Positions 9,649-18,639 of a DNA stretch of 64,000 nucleotides are shown here, piece after piece. Location of the stretch: NCBI RefSeq assembly GCF_031583145.1, contig NZ_CP134050.1, positions 3,857,501-3,921,500 on the forward strand. Direction: 5' to 3'. The number at the start of each line of letters is the position of its first letter. Within the stretch, counting starts at the first letter, position 1. The notes under the pieces were generated by a model that saw nothing but the letters and a program-made list of their open reading frames with translations, did not search any database and was not told the origin of the DNA. The DNA is from Brevibacillus brevis. GTDB lineage: Bacteria > Bacillota > Bacilli > Brevibacillales > Brevibacillaceae. A program made the position numbers and the translations under genes.

Positions 9649-10613
9649 TTACTGTCGCCCCCCTCCTCTCCTGTACCCATGTCTGTTTTCAGCAGGATCA
9701 AGCGGAGCAACACTTCGTGCAAAGGAGTGGAAATCCCGGCTTCTTTTCCTTTCAAGGCGAGATAGCCGTTGATCGATTGCACTTCCGTCCGCTTCTGCCT
9801 TTTGACGTCCTGCAACATGGAGGAAAGATTTCGGGAAGTATTTCGGCAAATGGTGACAATTTCCTGCCACTGCTCCTCGCCCATTTTTTGTCCGTTTGCT
9901 TCCGCTACAGCCGATGCTTCCGCAAAGAGCTCTCGCATGAGTCCAAGAGTATGCCGGTTTTCAAGGAGGTCGCCATTGGAAATGTCAAACAGCGCCGTGA
10001 GCGGGTTGATCAAAGCATTGGCCACGAGCTTTCGCCAAGCGAAAGGCTTGATCGCATCCTCGAGATGTGCGTGTATGCCGCAGGAGGCGGCCGCGGCGAC
10101 AAACGACGATACGAGCGCGTCATTTTCTGTATGGTTCTTCTCCCAGGGGCCGATGCGGACGACACCGCTTCCGGTATGCCTGACTTCAGTGCCAGACAGT
10201 CGTTTGGCGCCTTCCGTATTGATCGCAAAATAACATTGATGTTCAGACAGGCTTTTCGCCAGAAGTTCTTGATGACCCATGCCGTTTTGAAGCGCGATCA
10301 CTCGCGCACTGTCATGGAGTCTCCGCAGTTCGGGCAACAAGCCTGGCAAATCCGTCTGCTTCACAGTGAGCAAGTACAGATCGGCGAAGGGAAGCCCATT
10401 TTCAATCGGCTGGGAGCGGATCTTGACAACGTCTCTCGCTCCGTCCAATGAATGAAAAGTCAATCCCTCTCGGCTTAGCTGATTTGATTGGAGTGAACTG
10501 CGCGTCACGACAGCAACGTCTTGTCCGCCTCGCGCAAGTCTCGCCGCAAACAGCAACCCGACAGAGCCGCCGCCGACCACAACGATTTGCATTACGCCTG
10601 TTTCTGACTGCAT
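9645..10613 (-). CDS. panE: 2-dehydropantoate 2-reductase
   Basis: Ketopantoate reductase, which makes pantoate with NADPH for pantothenate and coenzyme A. It is 322 residues long from the ATG at 10613, chosen for the TAGGTGA site 5-6 bases upstream. The N-terminal Rossmann motif GGGSVGLLFAARLARGG, the LLTVKQTDLPG block, ALQNGMGHQE and the C-terminal helical domain with KLVANALINPLTALF (catalytic Lys and substrate Asn) match ApbA/PanE. In B. subtilis the orthologous position is ylbQ. Coupled to the DUF3397 gene by an ATGA overlap. Confidence 0.93.
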   Translation of the reverse strand: MQSETGVMQIVVVGGGSVGLLFAARLARGGQDVAVVTRSSLQSNQLSREGLTFHSLDGARDVVKIRSQPIENGLPFADLYLLTVKQTDLPGLLPELRRLHDSARVIALQNGMGHQELLAKSLSEHQCYFAINTEGAKRLSGTEVRHTGSGVVRIGPWEKNHTENDALVSSFVAAAASCGIHAHLEDAIKPFAWRKLVANALINPLTALFDISNGDLLENRHTLGLMRELFAEASAVAEANGQKMGEEQWQEIVTICRNTSRNLSSMLQDVKRQKRTEVQSINGYLALKGKEAGISTPLHEVLLRLILLKTDMGTGEEGGDSK

Positions 10614-10741
10614 TTGTTCACCTACATTAATCAATACTTATTTAAAGAATAACAGAGTTTAGGAGATTGTTCAATTGATTGCATCAAAAAAGATCGGAAT
10701 TGTCGAAAAATTTTTTGTCAAAAATGATTGCAAAATGAAAA

Positions 10742-10774
10742 ACAAGCTGTTTCCCCTGCGGGTAGACAGCTTGT
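10742..10774 (-). terminator. Terminator of the acyl-CoA carboxylase operon
   Basis: Reverse-strand hairpin ACAAGCTGT / ACAGCTTGT followed by TTTTTC just after the carboxyltransferase stop. Confidence 0.8.
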
Positions 10775-10789
10775 TTCGGGATGCTTGGT

Positions 10790-12328
10790 TTACACGGGGT
10801 AAACCGGGTGCTTTCTGTCGGAAAACTGCTGCTTCTTTCCTTTATAGGCGTCGAAGCGGCGAATCAGCTCGCTGCGCATATCGCTTGGCGGAATGATCGC
10901 GTCGACGATCAGATTGGAAGCCAGCAGGTACAGGTCGATATCCTCCTGGTACTCTTTGCGCTTCTCCATGATGAACGCCTGCCGCTCCTGCGGGTCTTCA
11001 ATCGCCTGGATCTTGTTGGAGTATACCGCATTGACGGCAGCCTCCGGACCCATCACGGCGATTTGCGCGCCGGGCAGGGCCAGGCAGGCATCCGGCTCAA
11101 ATGCCGAGCTTGCCATCGCATACAGACCGGCGCCATAGGCTTTGCGGACGATCACCGAAATTTTGGGGACCGTCGCTTCCGCCATGGCGGAGATCATTTT
11201 TGCTCCGTGGCGGATAATTCCCGCTCTCTCCACCGCGGTCCCGATCATGAAGCCGGGTACGTCTGCGAGGAACAGCAACGGAATTTGGAAGGCATCGCAC
11301 AAAGTAATGAAGCGAGCCGCCTTGTCGGCCGAATCGACGAACAGCACGCCGCCTTTGACGCGGGGCTGGTTGGCGATGATCCCGACAGGTTTGCCGTCCA
11401 GGCGGGCCAAGCCGGTCACCAGCTCCTGTGCAAACAGCTTTTTGATTTCGAAAAAGGAGCCTTCATCGACCAGTGCGGTAATCAGATCGTGCATGTTAAA
11501 AGCGGCATTCTGGTTTTCCGGTACGATGGTCGTGATGTCTTTGGCTGTATCCACCGGTGCCTGGGCCTGCGCCACAGGCGGCTGCTCCGTGTAATTGGCC
11601 GGAAAAAAGCTGAGGTAACGACGTGCCGACTGGATCGCTTCTTCTTCATTGGCCGCGAGTACGTCGCCGCAGCCGCTCACGGAGCAGTGCATGCGCGCCC
11701 CACCCAGCTCCTCCAGGGACACCTTTTCCCCGATCACCATTTCCGCCATGCGCGGCGAGCCGAGGTACATGCTGGCGTTTTTGTCCACCATGATGACGAT
11801 GTCGCAAAAGGCCGGAATGTAGGCGCCACCAGCCGCCGACGGGCCGAAGAGGATGCAGACCTGCGGAATTTTCCCGGAGAGTTTGACTTGGTTGTAAAAA
11901 ATGCGTCCGGCTCCCCGGCGTCCCGGGAACATCTCCAATTGGTCGGTGATCCGAGCCCCTGCGGAATCCACGAGATACACCAACGGGACTCGCATTTTTT
12001 CGGCAGTCTCCTGGATCCGGATGATTTTTTCCACCGTCCGCGAGCCCCAGGAGCCTGCCTTGACCGTCGAGTCGTTGGCCATCACGCACACGGTCTGGCC
12101 GTGTATCTTGCCGATCGCCGTCACGACGCCATCAGCCGGCAGGTCGCCCGCCATCACGTTGGCAAACAGGCCGTCCTCGACCATAAACTCGTCGTCGAAC
12201 AAGAGCCGCAGCCGATCACGAACGAACAGTTTGTTTTGTTCTTTCAGCTTTTCATGGTATTTGGCATCTCCGCCCTTTTCGACCTGGGCGATTTTTTCCC
12301 GCAGCATCTCTTCCATATGCTTGCTCAT
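10790..12328 (-). CDS. yngE: Acyl-CoA carboxylase, carboxyltransferase subunit
   Basis: Biotin-dependent carboxyltransferase of 512 residues, the beta subunit that moves CO2 from carboxybiotin to an acyl-CoA. It contains the two crotonase-like halves of the family: an N-terminal half with DSAGARITDQLEMFPGR and a C-terminal half with PLLFLADVPGFMIGTAVERAG and RKAYGAGLYAM. The five-gene order (biotin carboxylase, biotinyl protein, HMG-CoA lyase, enoyl-CoA hydratase, this subunit) equals B. subtilis yngH-yngHB-yngG-yngF-yngE. That order points to 3-methylcrotonyl-CoA carboxylation in leucine catabolism, although propionyl-CoA or acetyl-CoA as substrate cannot be excluded from sequence. Confidence 0.92.
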   Translation of the reverse strand: MSKHMEEMLREKIAQVEKGGDAKYHEKLKEQNKLFVRDRLRLLFDDEFMVEDGLFANVMAGDLPADGVVTAIGKIHGQTVCVMANDSTVKAGSWGSRTVEKIIRIQETAEKMRVPLVYLVDSAGARITDQLEMFPGRRGAGRIFYNQVKLSGKIPQVCILFGPSAAGGAYIPAFCDIVIMVDKNASMYLGSPRMAEMVIGEKVSLEELGGARMHCSVSGCGDVLAANEEEAIQSARRYLSFFPANYTEQPPVAQAQAPVDTAKDITTIVPENQNAAFNMHDLITALVDEGSFFEIKKLFAQELVTGLARLDGKPVGIIANQPRVKGGVLFVDSADKAARFITLCDAFQIPLLFLADVPGFMIGTAVERAGIIRHGAKMISAMAEATVPKISVIVRKAYGAGLYAMASSAFEPDACLALPGAQIAVMGPEAAVNAVYSNKIQAIEDPQERQAFIMEKRKEYQEDIDLYLLASNLIVDAIIPPSDMRSELIRRFDAYKGKKQQFSDRKHPVYPV

Positions 12329-12337
12329 AGTCGTCCC

Positions 12338-13111
12338 TCACTCTCCGCGATAAACCGGTTTTCGTTTTTGACTAAATGCCTCCAGCCCTTCCAGGCGGTC
12401 CTTGGTAGACACGAGCAGCTGATACGCGTTGCTCTCCAGCATCAACCCGGAAGCCAAATCCACCTCCAGCCCCAAATCAATCGCGAACTTGGCCTGTGCC
12501 AGCGCAATCGGCGCATTATCCGCGATTTGACCTGCGAGAGCAAAGGCAGTCGGCATCAGCTCTTCCGGAGGTACCACCCGATTCACGAGTCCGATCGCGA
12601 GCGCCTCTTCCGGATGGACGCGCCGGGCGGTAAAGATGAGCTCCTTGGCAATCCCCTTTCCCACCAAGCGCGGGAGTCTCTGTGTCCCACCCGCGCCGGG
12701 GATAATCCCTAGCGACGTCTCGGTGAGACCCATTTGTGCCGTATCGCTCATGATCCGCAGATCGCAGCTCAGCGCCAGCTCCGTTCCCCCGCCCAGCGCC
12801 AGACCGTTGATCGCTGCAATGACCGGCTTCGGCAGCTTTTCCAACTCCGTGAAGGTGTCCCGTATGGTCTGGATGTAGATCTGCACCTGCTGCTGCGGCA
12901 TCGCACGCCGCTCTTTGAGGTCAGCCCCCGAGCAAAACGCTTTGTCACCTGCCCCCGTCACGATCAGGGCACGGATGTCTCGATCGCGGCCAACCTCTGC
13001 GATCAGCCCGCGCATGGCGACGAGCGTCTCCAGATTGAGGCAGTTGAAAACTTCCGGCCGATCCAGGGTCAGAACCCCGATAGCGCCTTCTCTTCGCAGT
13101 GTAACCGTCAT
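12338..13111 (-). CDS. yngF: Enoyl-CoA hydratase (3-methylglutaconyl-CoA hydratase candidate)
   Basis: Crotonase-fold hydratase of 257 residues. The oxyanion-hole segment AFCSGADLKER and both catalytic glutamates are present (in GGGTELALSCD and in GLTETSLGIIPGAGGTQRL). Between the carboxylase and HMG-CoA lyase genes, its expected job is hydration of 3-methylglutaconyl-CoA to HMG-CoA, the step between MCC and HMG-CoA lyase in leucine breakdown. AGGAGG precedes the ATG. The next gene follows 9 bases after its stop. Confidence 0.92.
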   Translation of the reverse strand: MTVTLRREGAIGVLTLDRPEVFNCLNLETLVAMRGLIAEVGRDRDIRALIVTGAGDKAFCSGADLKERRAMPQQQVQIYIQTIRDTFTELEKLPKPVIAAINGLALGGGTELALSCDLRIMSDTAQMGLTETSLGIIPGAGGTQRLPRLVGKGIAKELIFTARRVHPEEALAIGLVNRVVPPEELMPTAFALAGQIADNAPIALAQAKFAIDLGLEVDLASGLMLESNAYQLLVSTKDRLEGLEAFSQKRKPVYRGE

Positions 13112-13136
13112 GCTCCATCCTCCTGCATTCGCTTGT

Positions 13137-14036
13137 TCATCCGGCCCGTTTGGACGCCAGCTCCGCCTTCAGCACCTTCGAGCTGAGCTCCCGTCCCAGC
13201 TGCTCCTGGATGTAGGCGCCCGCCTCTACCAGCCGATTCAGATCCACTCCGGTCTCGTAGCCTATGCCCTGCAGCAGGTACACCAGATCCTCCGTGGAAA
13301 TGTTGCCGGCTGCGCCCGGAGCGTACGGGCAGCCTCCGAGGCCGCCAATCGAGCTGTCGAATGTCCTCAGCCCCATATCCAAGGCGGCCGCGACGTTTGC
13401 CATGCCGGTCCCCCGCGTGTCGTGAAAGTGACCGGCCAAGCGCTCAGTCGGTACGTCCCGAAGCATTGCCGCAAGCACTTCGCGCACCTGTTTGGGCGTC
13501 GCCACTCCGATCGTATCGCCGAGCGATATTTCAAATGCGCCCATCTCGAGCAATTCATCCGTCACCCGACGGCTGTTGTCAATGGGAACCGCTCCTTCGT
13601 ACGGGCAGCCAAACACCGTGGATACGTACCCCCGCACCCGCATTCCCAGCGCAAGCGCTTCGCGGGCCACCTCCCGCAAGACGGGGAACGTTTCTTCCAT
13701 CGATTTGTTGATATTTTTTACATTGTGCGTCTCCGAAGCGGACATGAACAGCGCAATCTCCGTCAATCCGCTCGCCCGCGCCCGCTCCATCCCTCGCACA
13801 TTTGGTACCAATGCGCTGAAGCGGACATCTTCCGGACGGTTTATGCCTTGCAAGACTTCTTCCGCGTCCGCCAGCTGCGGAATCCACCGCGGATTAACAA
13901 AGGAAGTGGCCTCTACCCGCTTCAGACCTGCCGCAACCAGCTTGTCGATCAGCTGGATTTTGACTTGGGCAGGGAGCAGTTCTTTTTCATTTTGCAGGCC
14001 ATCTCGCGGGCCCACTTCCACGATCTGTACGTTCAT
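13137..14036 (-). CDS. yngG: Hydroxymethylglutaryl-CoA lyase
   Basis: DRE-TIM-family lyase of 299 residues that splits HMG-CoA into acetyl-CoA and acetoacetate. Recognised by VGPRDGLQNE at the N-terminus (catalytic Asp and metal site), HFHDTRGTGMANV (metal histidines) and the mobile loop GGLGGCPYAPGA with its conserved cysteine. I prefer the ATG at 14036, ten bases from a GGGGG site; a GTG at 14045 would sit on top of that site. Third step of the presumed leucine pathway in this operon. Confidence 0.95.
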   Translation of the reverse strand: MNVQIVEVGPRDGLQNEKELLPAQVKIQLIDKLVAAGLKRVEATSFVNPRWIPQLADAEEVLQGINRPEDVRFSALVPNVRGMERARASGLTEIALFMSASETHNVKNINKSMEETFPVLREVAREALALGMRVRGYVSTVFGCPYEGAVPIDNSRRVTDELLEMGAFEISLGDTIGVATPKQVREVLAAMLRDVPTERLAGHFHDTRGTGMANVAAALDMGLRTFDSSIGGLGGCPYAPGAAGNISTEDLVYLLQGIGYETGVDLNRLVEAGAYIQEQLGRELSSKVLKAELASKRAG

Positions 14037-14091
14037 GCTATGCACGCCCCCTTTTTTCCTAGCGCCCGCTCAGAATGGATCCAAGAAAAAA

Positions 14092-14304
14092 TTACTCCAC
14101 AATGACGAGGATGTCGCCGTCATTGACAAAATCGCCAATGTTGGCGCGAACTTCGGACACTTTGCCCGCCACTTCGGATTGGATCGGCACTTCCATCTTC
14201 ATCGACTCCAAGACGACGACATCCTGCCCCGCGCTCACTTCGTCTCCCGGTTGCACCAGGATGTTCAGTACAGTTCCTGCCATGTTTGCAGCTACGTGTT
14301 TCAT
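14092..14304 (-). CDS. yngHB: Biotinyl carrier protein of the acyl-CoA carboxylase
   Basis: Single biotinyl domain of 70 residues. The lysine in ESMKMEVP is the biotin attachment site, flanked by the usual Gly-Asp turns (QPGDEVSAGQ and IGDFVNDGD). It is a separate polypeptide rather than the C-terminus of the carboxylase, as in B. subtilis yngHB. The ATG at 14304 has AAGGGAG upstream. It lies 16 bases after the biotin carboxylase gene and must serve as the swinging arm between YngH-like and YngE-like subunits. Confidence 0.95.
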   Translation of the reverse strand: MKHVAANMAGTVLNILVQPGDEVSAGQDVVVLESMKMEVPIQSEVAGKVSEVRANIGDFVNDGDILVIVE

Positions 14305-14320
14305 GTTTGCATCGCTCCCT

Positions 14321-15667
14321 TTAGTTGTTGGATTGTGCGGCCCGCTCCTGGATGAACCAGGTCGTGTATTGGCCTTGGCGGAATCGTCCATCGCTCAGCA
14401 CTTCCAATAAAAACGGAATGTTCGTTTTTATTCCGGCAATCTGAAAATTCTGCATCGCGGCGATCCCGCGCTCCACCGCTTCGTCCCTCGTCGCGCCCGA
14501 AACGATCACCTTGGCAATCATCGGGTCGTAAAACGGTGTCACCTGGGTTCCGCTTTGCACGCCGTCGTCAATCCTGACGTGCTCCATCGCCGGCGGCTGG
14601 TAGAGCGAAATCGTGCCGGGTGACGGCAGGAAGGAGACCGGATCTTCCGCGTAGACGCGCAGCTCGATCGCGTGCCGCTGTGCTTTTATCTCTTCTTGCT
14701 TGACCCCCAGCCGCTCGCCCCTGGCAATGGACAGCTGCATGGAAACGAGATCCAGACCCGTCATTTCTTCGGTCACCGGATGTTCGACCTGGAGGCGGGT
14801 GTTCATCTCCAGAAAGTAAAACTGCTTGGACTCATCGACGATGAATTCGACAGTCCCCACACCCGTATAGCTGACTGCCTTTGCCGCCAGAACGGCTGAC
14901 TGGCAGAGCTGTTCGCGGGTCTCCGGATCCAGAAACGGCGAAGGGCTTTCTTCCAGCACTTTTTGGTGGCGGCGCTGAATGGAACACTCGCGCTCCAGCA
15001 AGTGGAGAACGGTCCCATGCTGGTCCCCCGCGATTTGCACTTCGATGTGGCGCGGCCGTTCCACGTATTTTTCTACGTACATGGCATCATTGCCGAAGTA
15101 GGCTTTCGCACGGCCCCTCAGCGACTGGTAGGCTTGACGCAGACTTGCTTCATCCCGGCAGATCTGCATGCCGATCCCGCCACCGCCCGCGCTTGCCTTG
15201 AGCATGACCGGATAGCCGATGGACGCCGCTACGTCTGCCGCTTCGTCTACGGTCTCCACGGAGTCCTCGCCCCCAGGCACAACCGGGACCCCTGCCTGCT
15301 GCATGATCCGGCGGGCTGTCAGCTTGTCGCCCATTTGTCCGATCACTTCGGGAGCAGGTCCGATGAAGACGATGCCTTCCTCCTGTACGCGGCGGGCGAA
15401 GGCTTCGTTTTCCGAAAGCAGCCCGTAGCCGGGGTGAATCGCATCCGCACCTGTGTCCTTCGCTGCACGGATGATGGCTTCGACATTCAGATAGCTGTGC
15501 GGGACAGGAGGCGGTCCGATATGCACCGCTTCATCCGCTTCCTTGACAAAGGGCAGCTCGCTATCCGCATCCGAATAGACGGCGACGGTGGCTACTCCCT
15601 CGGCCCTGCACGTGCGAATAATACGCCGGGCGATCTCGCCGCGGTTCGCAATCAGTACCTTGCGCAT
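14321..15667 (-). CDS. yngH: Biotin carboxylase subunit
   Basis: ATP-dependent biotin carboxylase of 448 residues, first gene of the operon. Motifs in order: IANRGEIARRI at the start, the HPGYGLLSENEAFA segment, the ATP-grasp glycine loop KASAGGGGIGMQ, HIEVQIAGDQHG, ECSIQRRHQKVLEE and the catalytic FLEMNTRLQVEHPVTE. The ATG at 15667 follows AAAGGAGCG; the in-frame extension to 15739 lacks a site. No acyl-CoA synthetase (yngI) or dehydrogenase (yngJ) accompanies it here, unlike B. subtilis. Confidence 0.95.
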   Translation of the reverse strand: MRKVLIANRGEIARRIIRTCRAEGVATVAVYSDADSELPFVKEADEAVHIGPPPVPHSYLNVEAIIRAAKDTGADAIHPGYGLLSENEAFARRVQEEGIVFIGPAPEVIGQMGDKLTARRIMQQAGVPVVPGGEDSVETVDEAADVAASIGYPVMLKASAGGGGIGMQICRDEASLRQAYQSLRGRAKAYFGNDAMYVEKYVERPRHIEVQIAGDQHGTVLHLLERECSIQRRHQKVLEESPSPFLDPETREQLCQSAVLAAKAVSYTGVGTVEFIVDESKQFYFLEMNTRLQVEHPVTEEMTGLDLVSMQLSIARGERLGVKQEEIKAQRHAIELRVYAEDPVSFLPSPGTISLYQPPAMEHVRIDDGVQSGTQVTPFYDPMIAKVIVSGATRDEAVERGIAAMQNFQIAGIKTNIPFLLEVLSDGRFRQGQYTTWFIQERAAQSNN

Positions 15668-15941
15668 GGCAACGCTCCTTTCTTTTGCGAATCCGGAGCC
15701 TTTTGTAAGCGTTTCCAATCGGCGTTCCGGATTGTTCACGACTTGCTACCTTCTATTTTGCCATGAGTGCGGATATAGTTCTAGGTTGAATTTAATAAAA
15801 TTCCATGAAAGCGAAATCATTTCCTGCACCTCCCTGCTCTCTTGCAAAGAAAAGTTCCACTAACCGCGATATTTTGGTGTATAATAGAAAGAAAGTCCAA
15901 GGTGCCAATAGGCTATGAGCTGTGAGAGGAGTGGCTGACCA

Positions 15942-16409
15942 ATGTTTGAAGTAAAACGTTTACAAATCAACTATAAGACACTCGAGGAATTCCAGAAGTT
16001 TCGCGAATTTGGCCTGGAGGAGCTTTCGATGAAGGAAGACCTGGAGGCGAACATCGTGGAAAACGATTCGGAGTCTCCTTTTTATGGCATTTACGACAAC
16101 GATCTTTTGGTAGCACGCATGAGCCTCTACAAAATCGACGGGAAATACGACCGCTATTTCCAACCGGCTCAGGATTACTACGAGCTGTGGAAGCTCGAGG
16201 TCCTTCCTGATTACCGAAACAAAGATTACGGCACAGCTCTCGTGAACCATGCCAAAAGCTTCGGTGCCCCTATAAAAACAAACTCCCGCTGTCGTGCCGA
16301 TGAATTCTGGCTGAAAATGGGCTTCACACCTGTGAAGTACAACCCGATGCGTGACCGCGGCGAGAATCCGTATGTATGGCTGCCTGAAAACGTCGAGCTG
16401 CAAGACTAA
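15942..16409 (+). CDS. ylbP: GNAT N-acetyltransferase, YlbP-like
   Basis: Acetyltransferase of 155 residues with the GNAT core: an acidic strand ending in YYELWKLEVLPDYRNKDYGTALV, where the V-x-P-x-[YF]-R-[NG]-x-[DG]-[YI]-G segment binds acetyl-CoA, and a C-terminal PVKYNPMRDRGENPYVWLPE. Sequence and position beside the RsfA-like gene match B. subtilis ylbP; its substrate is unknown. A TATAAT lies at ~15880. The 274 bases upstream, back to the yngH start, hold only this promoter region. A strong terminator follows. Confidence 0.88.
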   Translation: MFEVKRLQINYKTLEEFQKFREFGLEELSMKEDLEANIVENDSESPFYGIYDNDLLVARMSLYKIDGKYDRYFQPAQDYYELWKLEVLPDYRNKDYGTALVNHAKSFGAPIKTNSRCRADEFWLKMGFTPVKYNPMRDRGENPYVWLPENVELQD

Positions 16410-16431
16410 GCTCCTCGAGCATGACGAAACG

Positions 16432-16463
16432 AAAAAAGAAGCGGTTCACGCCGCTTCTTTTTT
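16432..16463 (+). terminator. Terminator after ylbP
   Basis: Hairpin AAAAAAGAAGCGG / CCGCTTCTTTTTT, usable in both directions. Confidence 0.9.
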
Positions 16464-16480
16464 ATACCATTCTTATCCAG

Positions 16481-16527
16481 TATAAGGGCAACCGCTGCTC
16501 CCCCAAAAAGCATGGCGTAGCCAGGTT
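16481..16527 (-). repeat. Dispersed ~45-bp repeat, copy 1
   Basis: Reverse-strand match to the four-copy element described under findings: CTGGCTACGCCATGC, TTTTTGG, a GC-rich block, then GGTTGCCCTTATA. It lies between the convergent ylbP and ylbO genes, just beyond the ylbP terminator. The potential stem is weaker in this copy than in the other three. Confidence 0.85.
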
Positions 16528-16546
16528 TTCTAATGGGGCAGAAGGC

Positions 16547-17185
16547 TCACTTCTCTACCCGCTCCAAATTTCCGTTCTCATCCATTTTGAAAATGGCTTT
16601 CGTCTGCTCCTCCTCTTGCAAAAAGGCAAGCTTGCGCGCACGCTCCATGATCTGCACGAGCGCCCGATAATCCTCATTCACGCCTTGCACCTGATCGAGC
16701 TCTTTTCTCGCCCGTTCGTTGGCCTCGGTCAATTCTTTTATTTCCAATTCTTTTCCTTCCAATTCTCGTTCAAGCTGCTTGACACGCTTCGCCAAGTCTT
16801 TCTGCTTCATCAGCAAGCGAATTACAGCTTCGATCTGCTGCTCCTCGTCGCCATCCTGTATGCCAAGCTCGATCGGGCTGGACGGCTGCCGCTTGAGAGG
16901 AGCGTCCGCTGCTTCCGCTTCCGATGCCACGGCTGGCGCAGTGATTCTTCCCATTTTCTTCAATTGCTGCCGCTGGCTCTTGGCAATCGATATCGCAGCG
17001 TCGTAGCGCTTGCGAACGCAACTATTCCATCGGAAGCCGCATGCCGCAGCTGTCCTGCCTAACCTTTGACCCACTTCTTCAAATGCGGCCAGCTGGGTGC
17101 CGCCTTCGCGAATGTGGCGCAAGGTGACTTCCGCCAACACCAGATCGTCATCTTCGGTCCATGCGTCTTGTCTGGAAGCTACCAT
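16547..17185 (-). CDS. ylbO: RsfA/YlbO-family Myb-like prespore regulator
   Basis: DNA-binding protein of 212 residues. The N-terminal Myb/SANT-like domain (about residues 5-60: RQDAWTEDDDLVLAEVTLRH, then GRTAAACGFRWNSCVRKRY) is characteristic of RsfA and YlbO of Bacillus; RsfA modulates sigma-F-dependent transcription in the forespore. A Glu/Lys-rich coiled coil occupies residues ~115-200. The ATG at 17185 follows GGGAGGG. Synteny with ylbP and panE supports ylbO rather than rsfA itself. Confidence 0.85.
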   Translation of the reverse strand: MVASRQDAWTEDDDLVLAEVTLRHIREGGTQLAAFEEVGQRLGRTAAACGFRWNSCVRKRYDAAISIAKSQRQQLKKMGRITAPAVASEAEAADAPLKRQPSSPIELGIQDGDEEQQIEAVIRLLMKQKDLAKRVKQLERELEGKELEIKELTEANERARKELDQVQGVNEDYRALVQIMERARKLAFLQEEEQTKAIFKMDENGNLERVEK

Positions 17186-17325
17186 ATAAGTCCCTCCCGT
17201 TACCTTTAAAAGGATGATGTAGTTCATCCTATGCTTTTCCCTACTCTTGTAGAATCGCTTTCTACTAGAAAAAGTATGTCCAAGCAAATAAATGTTTAAA
17301 CGGAAGAAACCTATCCTCGCCGCTC

Positions 17326-18084
17326 TCAGCCCTTCTGCAAAAATTTCCGTACCACGGCAACGTGATCCTCACTGCCCCACATTTCTGCACATTGCTCGAC
17401 TTCCCGGCGAATTCGCTCAGCCTGGCTGACGCCTGACCGCTTCCACTGGAGGACGCGCATATATGCCTCGATTCCTCGGAGCGGCTGAGCTGCGATCTTG
17501 CGGGCAAAGCGCATCACTTCTTCATACAGCTGCCCGGCCGGGTATACTTCGTCCACGAAACCGTATCCCTTCGCCTCCTGTGCGCTGATCCGCTCGCCGG
17601 TCAGCAGCAGCTCCAGCGCACGCGATTCCGGCAGCTTGTCCAGCAATCGGCTTCCTCCGCCCCAGCCCGTCGTGATGTGCATCCCGATTTGCACGAATCC
17701 AAACACAGCCCCTTCGCTCGCAAAGCGAAAATGGCACGCCCCGGCGAACTCGCATCCCCCTCCTACCGCCGCTCCGTTGATCATCGCGATCACCGGCTTG
17801 GGAAACTGGTCGATGGATGAGAGCAATTGCGTCACTTTATTCAGCAGAGGAAAAGCCTGATCCCGGCCACGCGCGGAAATAAACTGGTTCAAATCGCCGC
17901 CGGATACGAAGCTTTTGCCGCTCCCCGTCACAATCACTACTTTTACCGTTTCATCGCTTTGACAGTCTTGCAGGGCAAAGGTGAGCTCGTCCACGACCTC
18001 CATGCTGATCGCGTTATGTACCTCGGGCCGATTCAGCACGATCGTCGCCACGTTTGCATCCTTTTCTACCCGTATCGTTTCCAT
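17326..18084 (-). CDS. Enoyl-CoA hydratase/isomerase family protein
   Basis: Crotonase-fold protein of 252 residues with the oxyanion segment SFVSGGDLNQF and the first catalytic-type glutamate in GGGCEFAGACHF. The second position, glutamate in true hydratases, reads Gln in FGFVQIGMHITTGWGGG. That points to a different reaction, such as decarboxylation or isomerisation, or to weak hydratase activity. The His-Ile-Thr-Thr segment also differs from the usual PGAGG loop. It is monocistronic and separate from the yngF operon; substrate unknown. Confidence 0.82.
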   Translation of the reverse strand: METIRVEKDANVATIVLNRPEVHNAISMEVVDELTFALQDCQSDETVKVVIVTGSGKSFVSGGDLNQFISARGRDQAFPLLNKVTQLLSSIDQFPKPVIAMINGAAVGGGCEFAGACHFRFASEGAVFGFVQIGMHITTGWGGGSRLLDKLPESRALELLLTGERISAQEAKGYGFVDEVYPAGQLYEEVMRFARKIAAQPLRGIEAYMRVLQWKRSGVSQAERIRREVEQCAEMWGSEDHVAVVRKFLQKG

Positions 18085-18189
18085 TGCCGTTCCCCATCCT
18101 TTGCAGAAGCTCTTTTTGTCTTATTTCTTATTTTACCGCCTGCATGGGCAAAAGCCTACGAAAGCATGAAGGAGAAATTTCCAAAACAA

Positions 18190-18219
18190 AAAAGAGGGGG
18201 CGCCAGCCTCCCTCTCTTT
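18190..18219 (-). terminator. Terminator after mgsR
   Basis: Reverse-strand hairpin AAAGAGAGGGAGGC / CGCCCCCTC followed by TTTTTT. Confidence 0.7.
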
Positions 18220-18261
18220 GCCATTATCGCTCCTGCAACAGGCAGGCAGCTCATACTCTTT

Positions 18262-18639
18262 TTACGACAGCAGGTTTTTCATCGCGGAAGAATTGAAACC
18301 GACGATCAGATTTTCGCCATCGGTCAGGATCGGCCGCTTCAGGAGCTGCGGCTCTTCGCTCAGCATCTCCAGCAGCTCTTTGACGGACATGTCATTGATG
18401 TCGACGTCCAGGTTTTTGAAACGCTGGCTTCTGGTGGACAAAATTTCGTCCAATCCGTTCGTCGTCATTTTGATGATGTCCAGCAGCTCTTCCGCTGTCG
18501 GCGGGTTTTTAAACAGGTGACGCTCTTCGTAATTGACTCCGTTCTCTGCCAGCCACGCTTTGGCTTTGCGACAGGATGTGCAGCTCGGATACGTGAAAAA
18601 CGTTAATTTGTTTGTTCTGGTACGTTCAGCAACTGCCAT
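18262..18639 (-). CDS. mgsR: Spx/MgsR-family regulator
   Basis: ArsC-fold regulator of 125 residues. The redox-switch motif is CTSC near residue 20 (FFTYPSCTSCRKAKAWL), followed by RHLFKNPPT and the RPILTDGE block that Spx-type proteins use at the C-terminal end of the fold. The sequence and the neighbouring yqgY and yqgX homologues point to MgsR (YqgZ), which binds RNA polymerase and steers part of the general stress response in B. subtilis, rather than to Spx. Enzymatic arsenate reductase activity is not expected. Confidence 0.85.
   Translation of the reverse strand: MAVAERTRTNKLTFFTYPSCTSCRKAKAWLAENGVNYEERHLFKNPPTAEELLDIIKMTTNGLDEILSTRSQRFKNLDVDINDMSVKELLEMLSEEPQLLKRPILTDGENLIVGFNSSAMKNLLS

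Noticed and set aside
10781-12712. Plus-strand open frame of 643 codons
   Set aside because: Antisense to the carboxyltransferase and hydratase genes; the composition (many His/Arg/Asp) is that of a shadow frame in GC-rich DNA.
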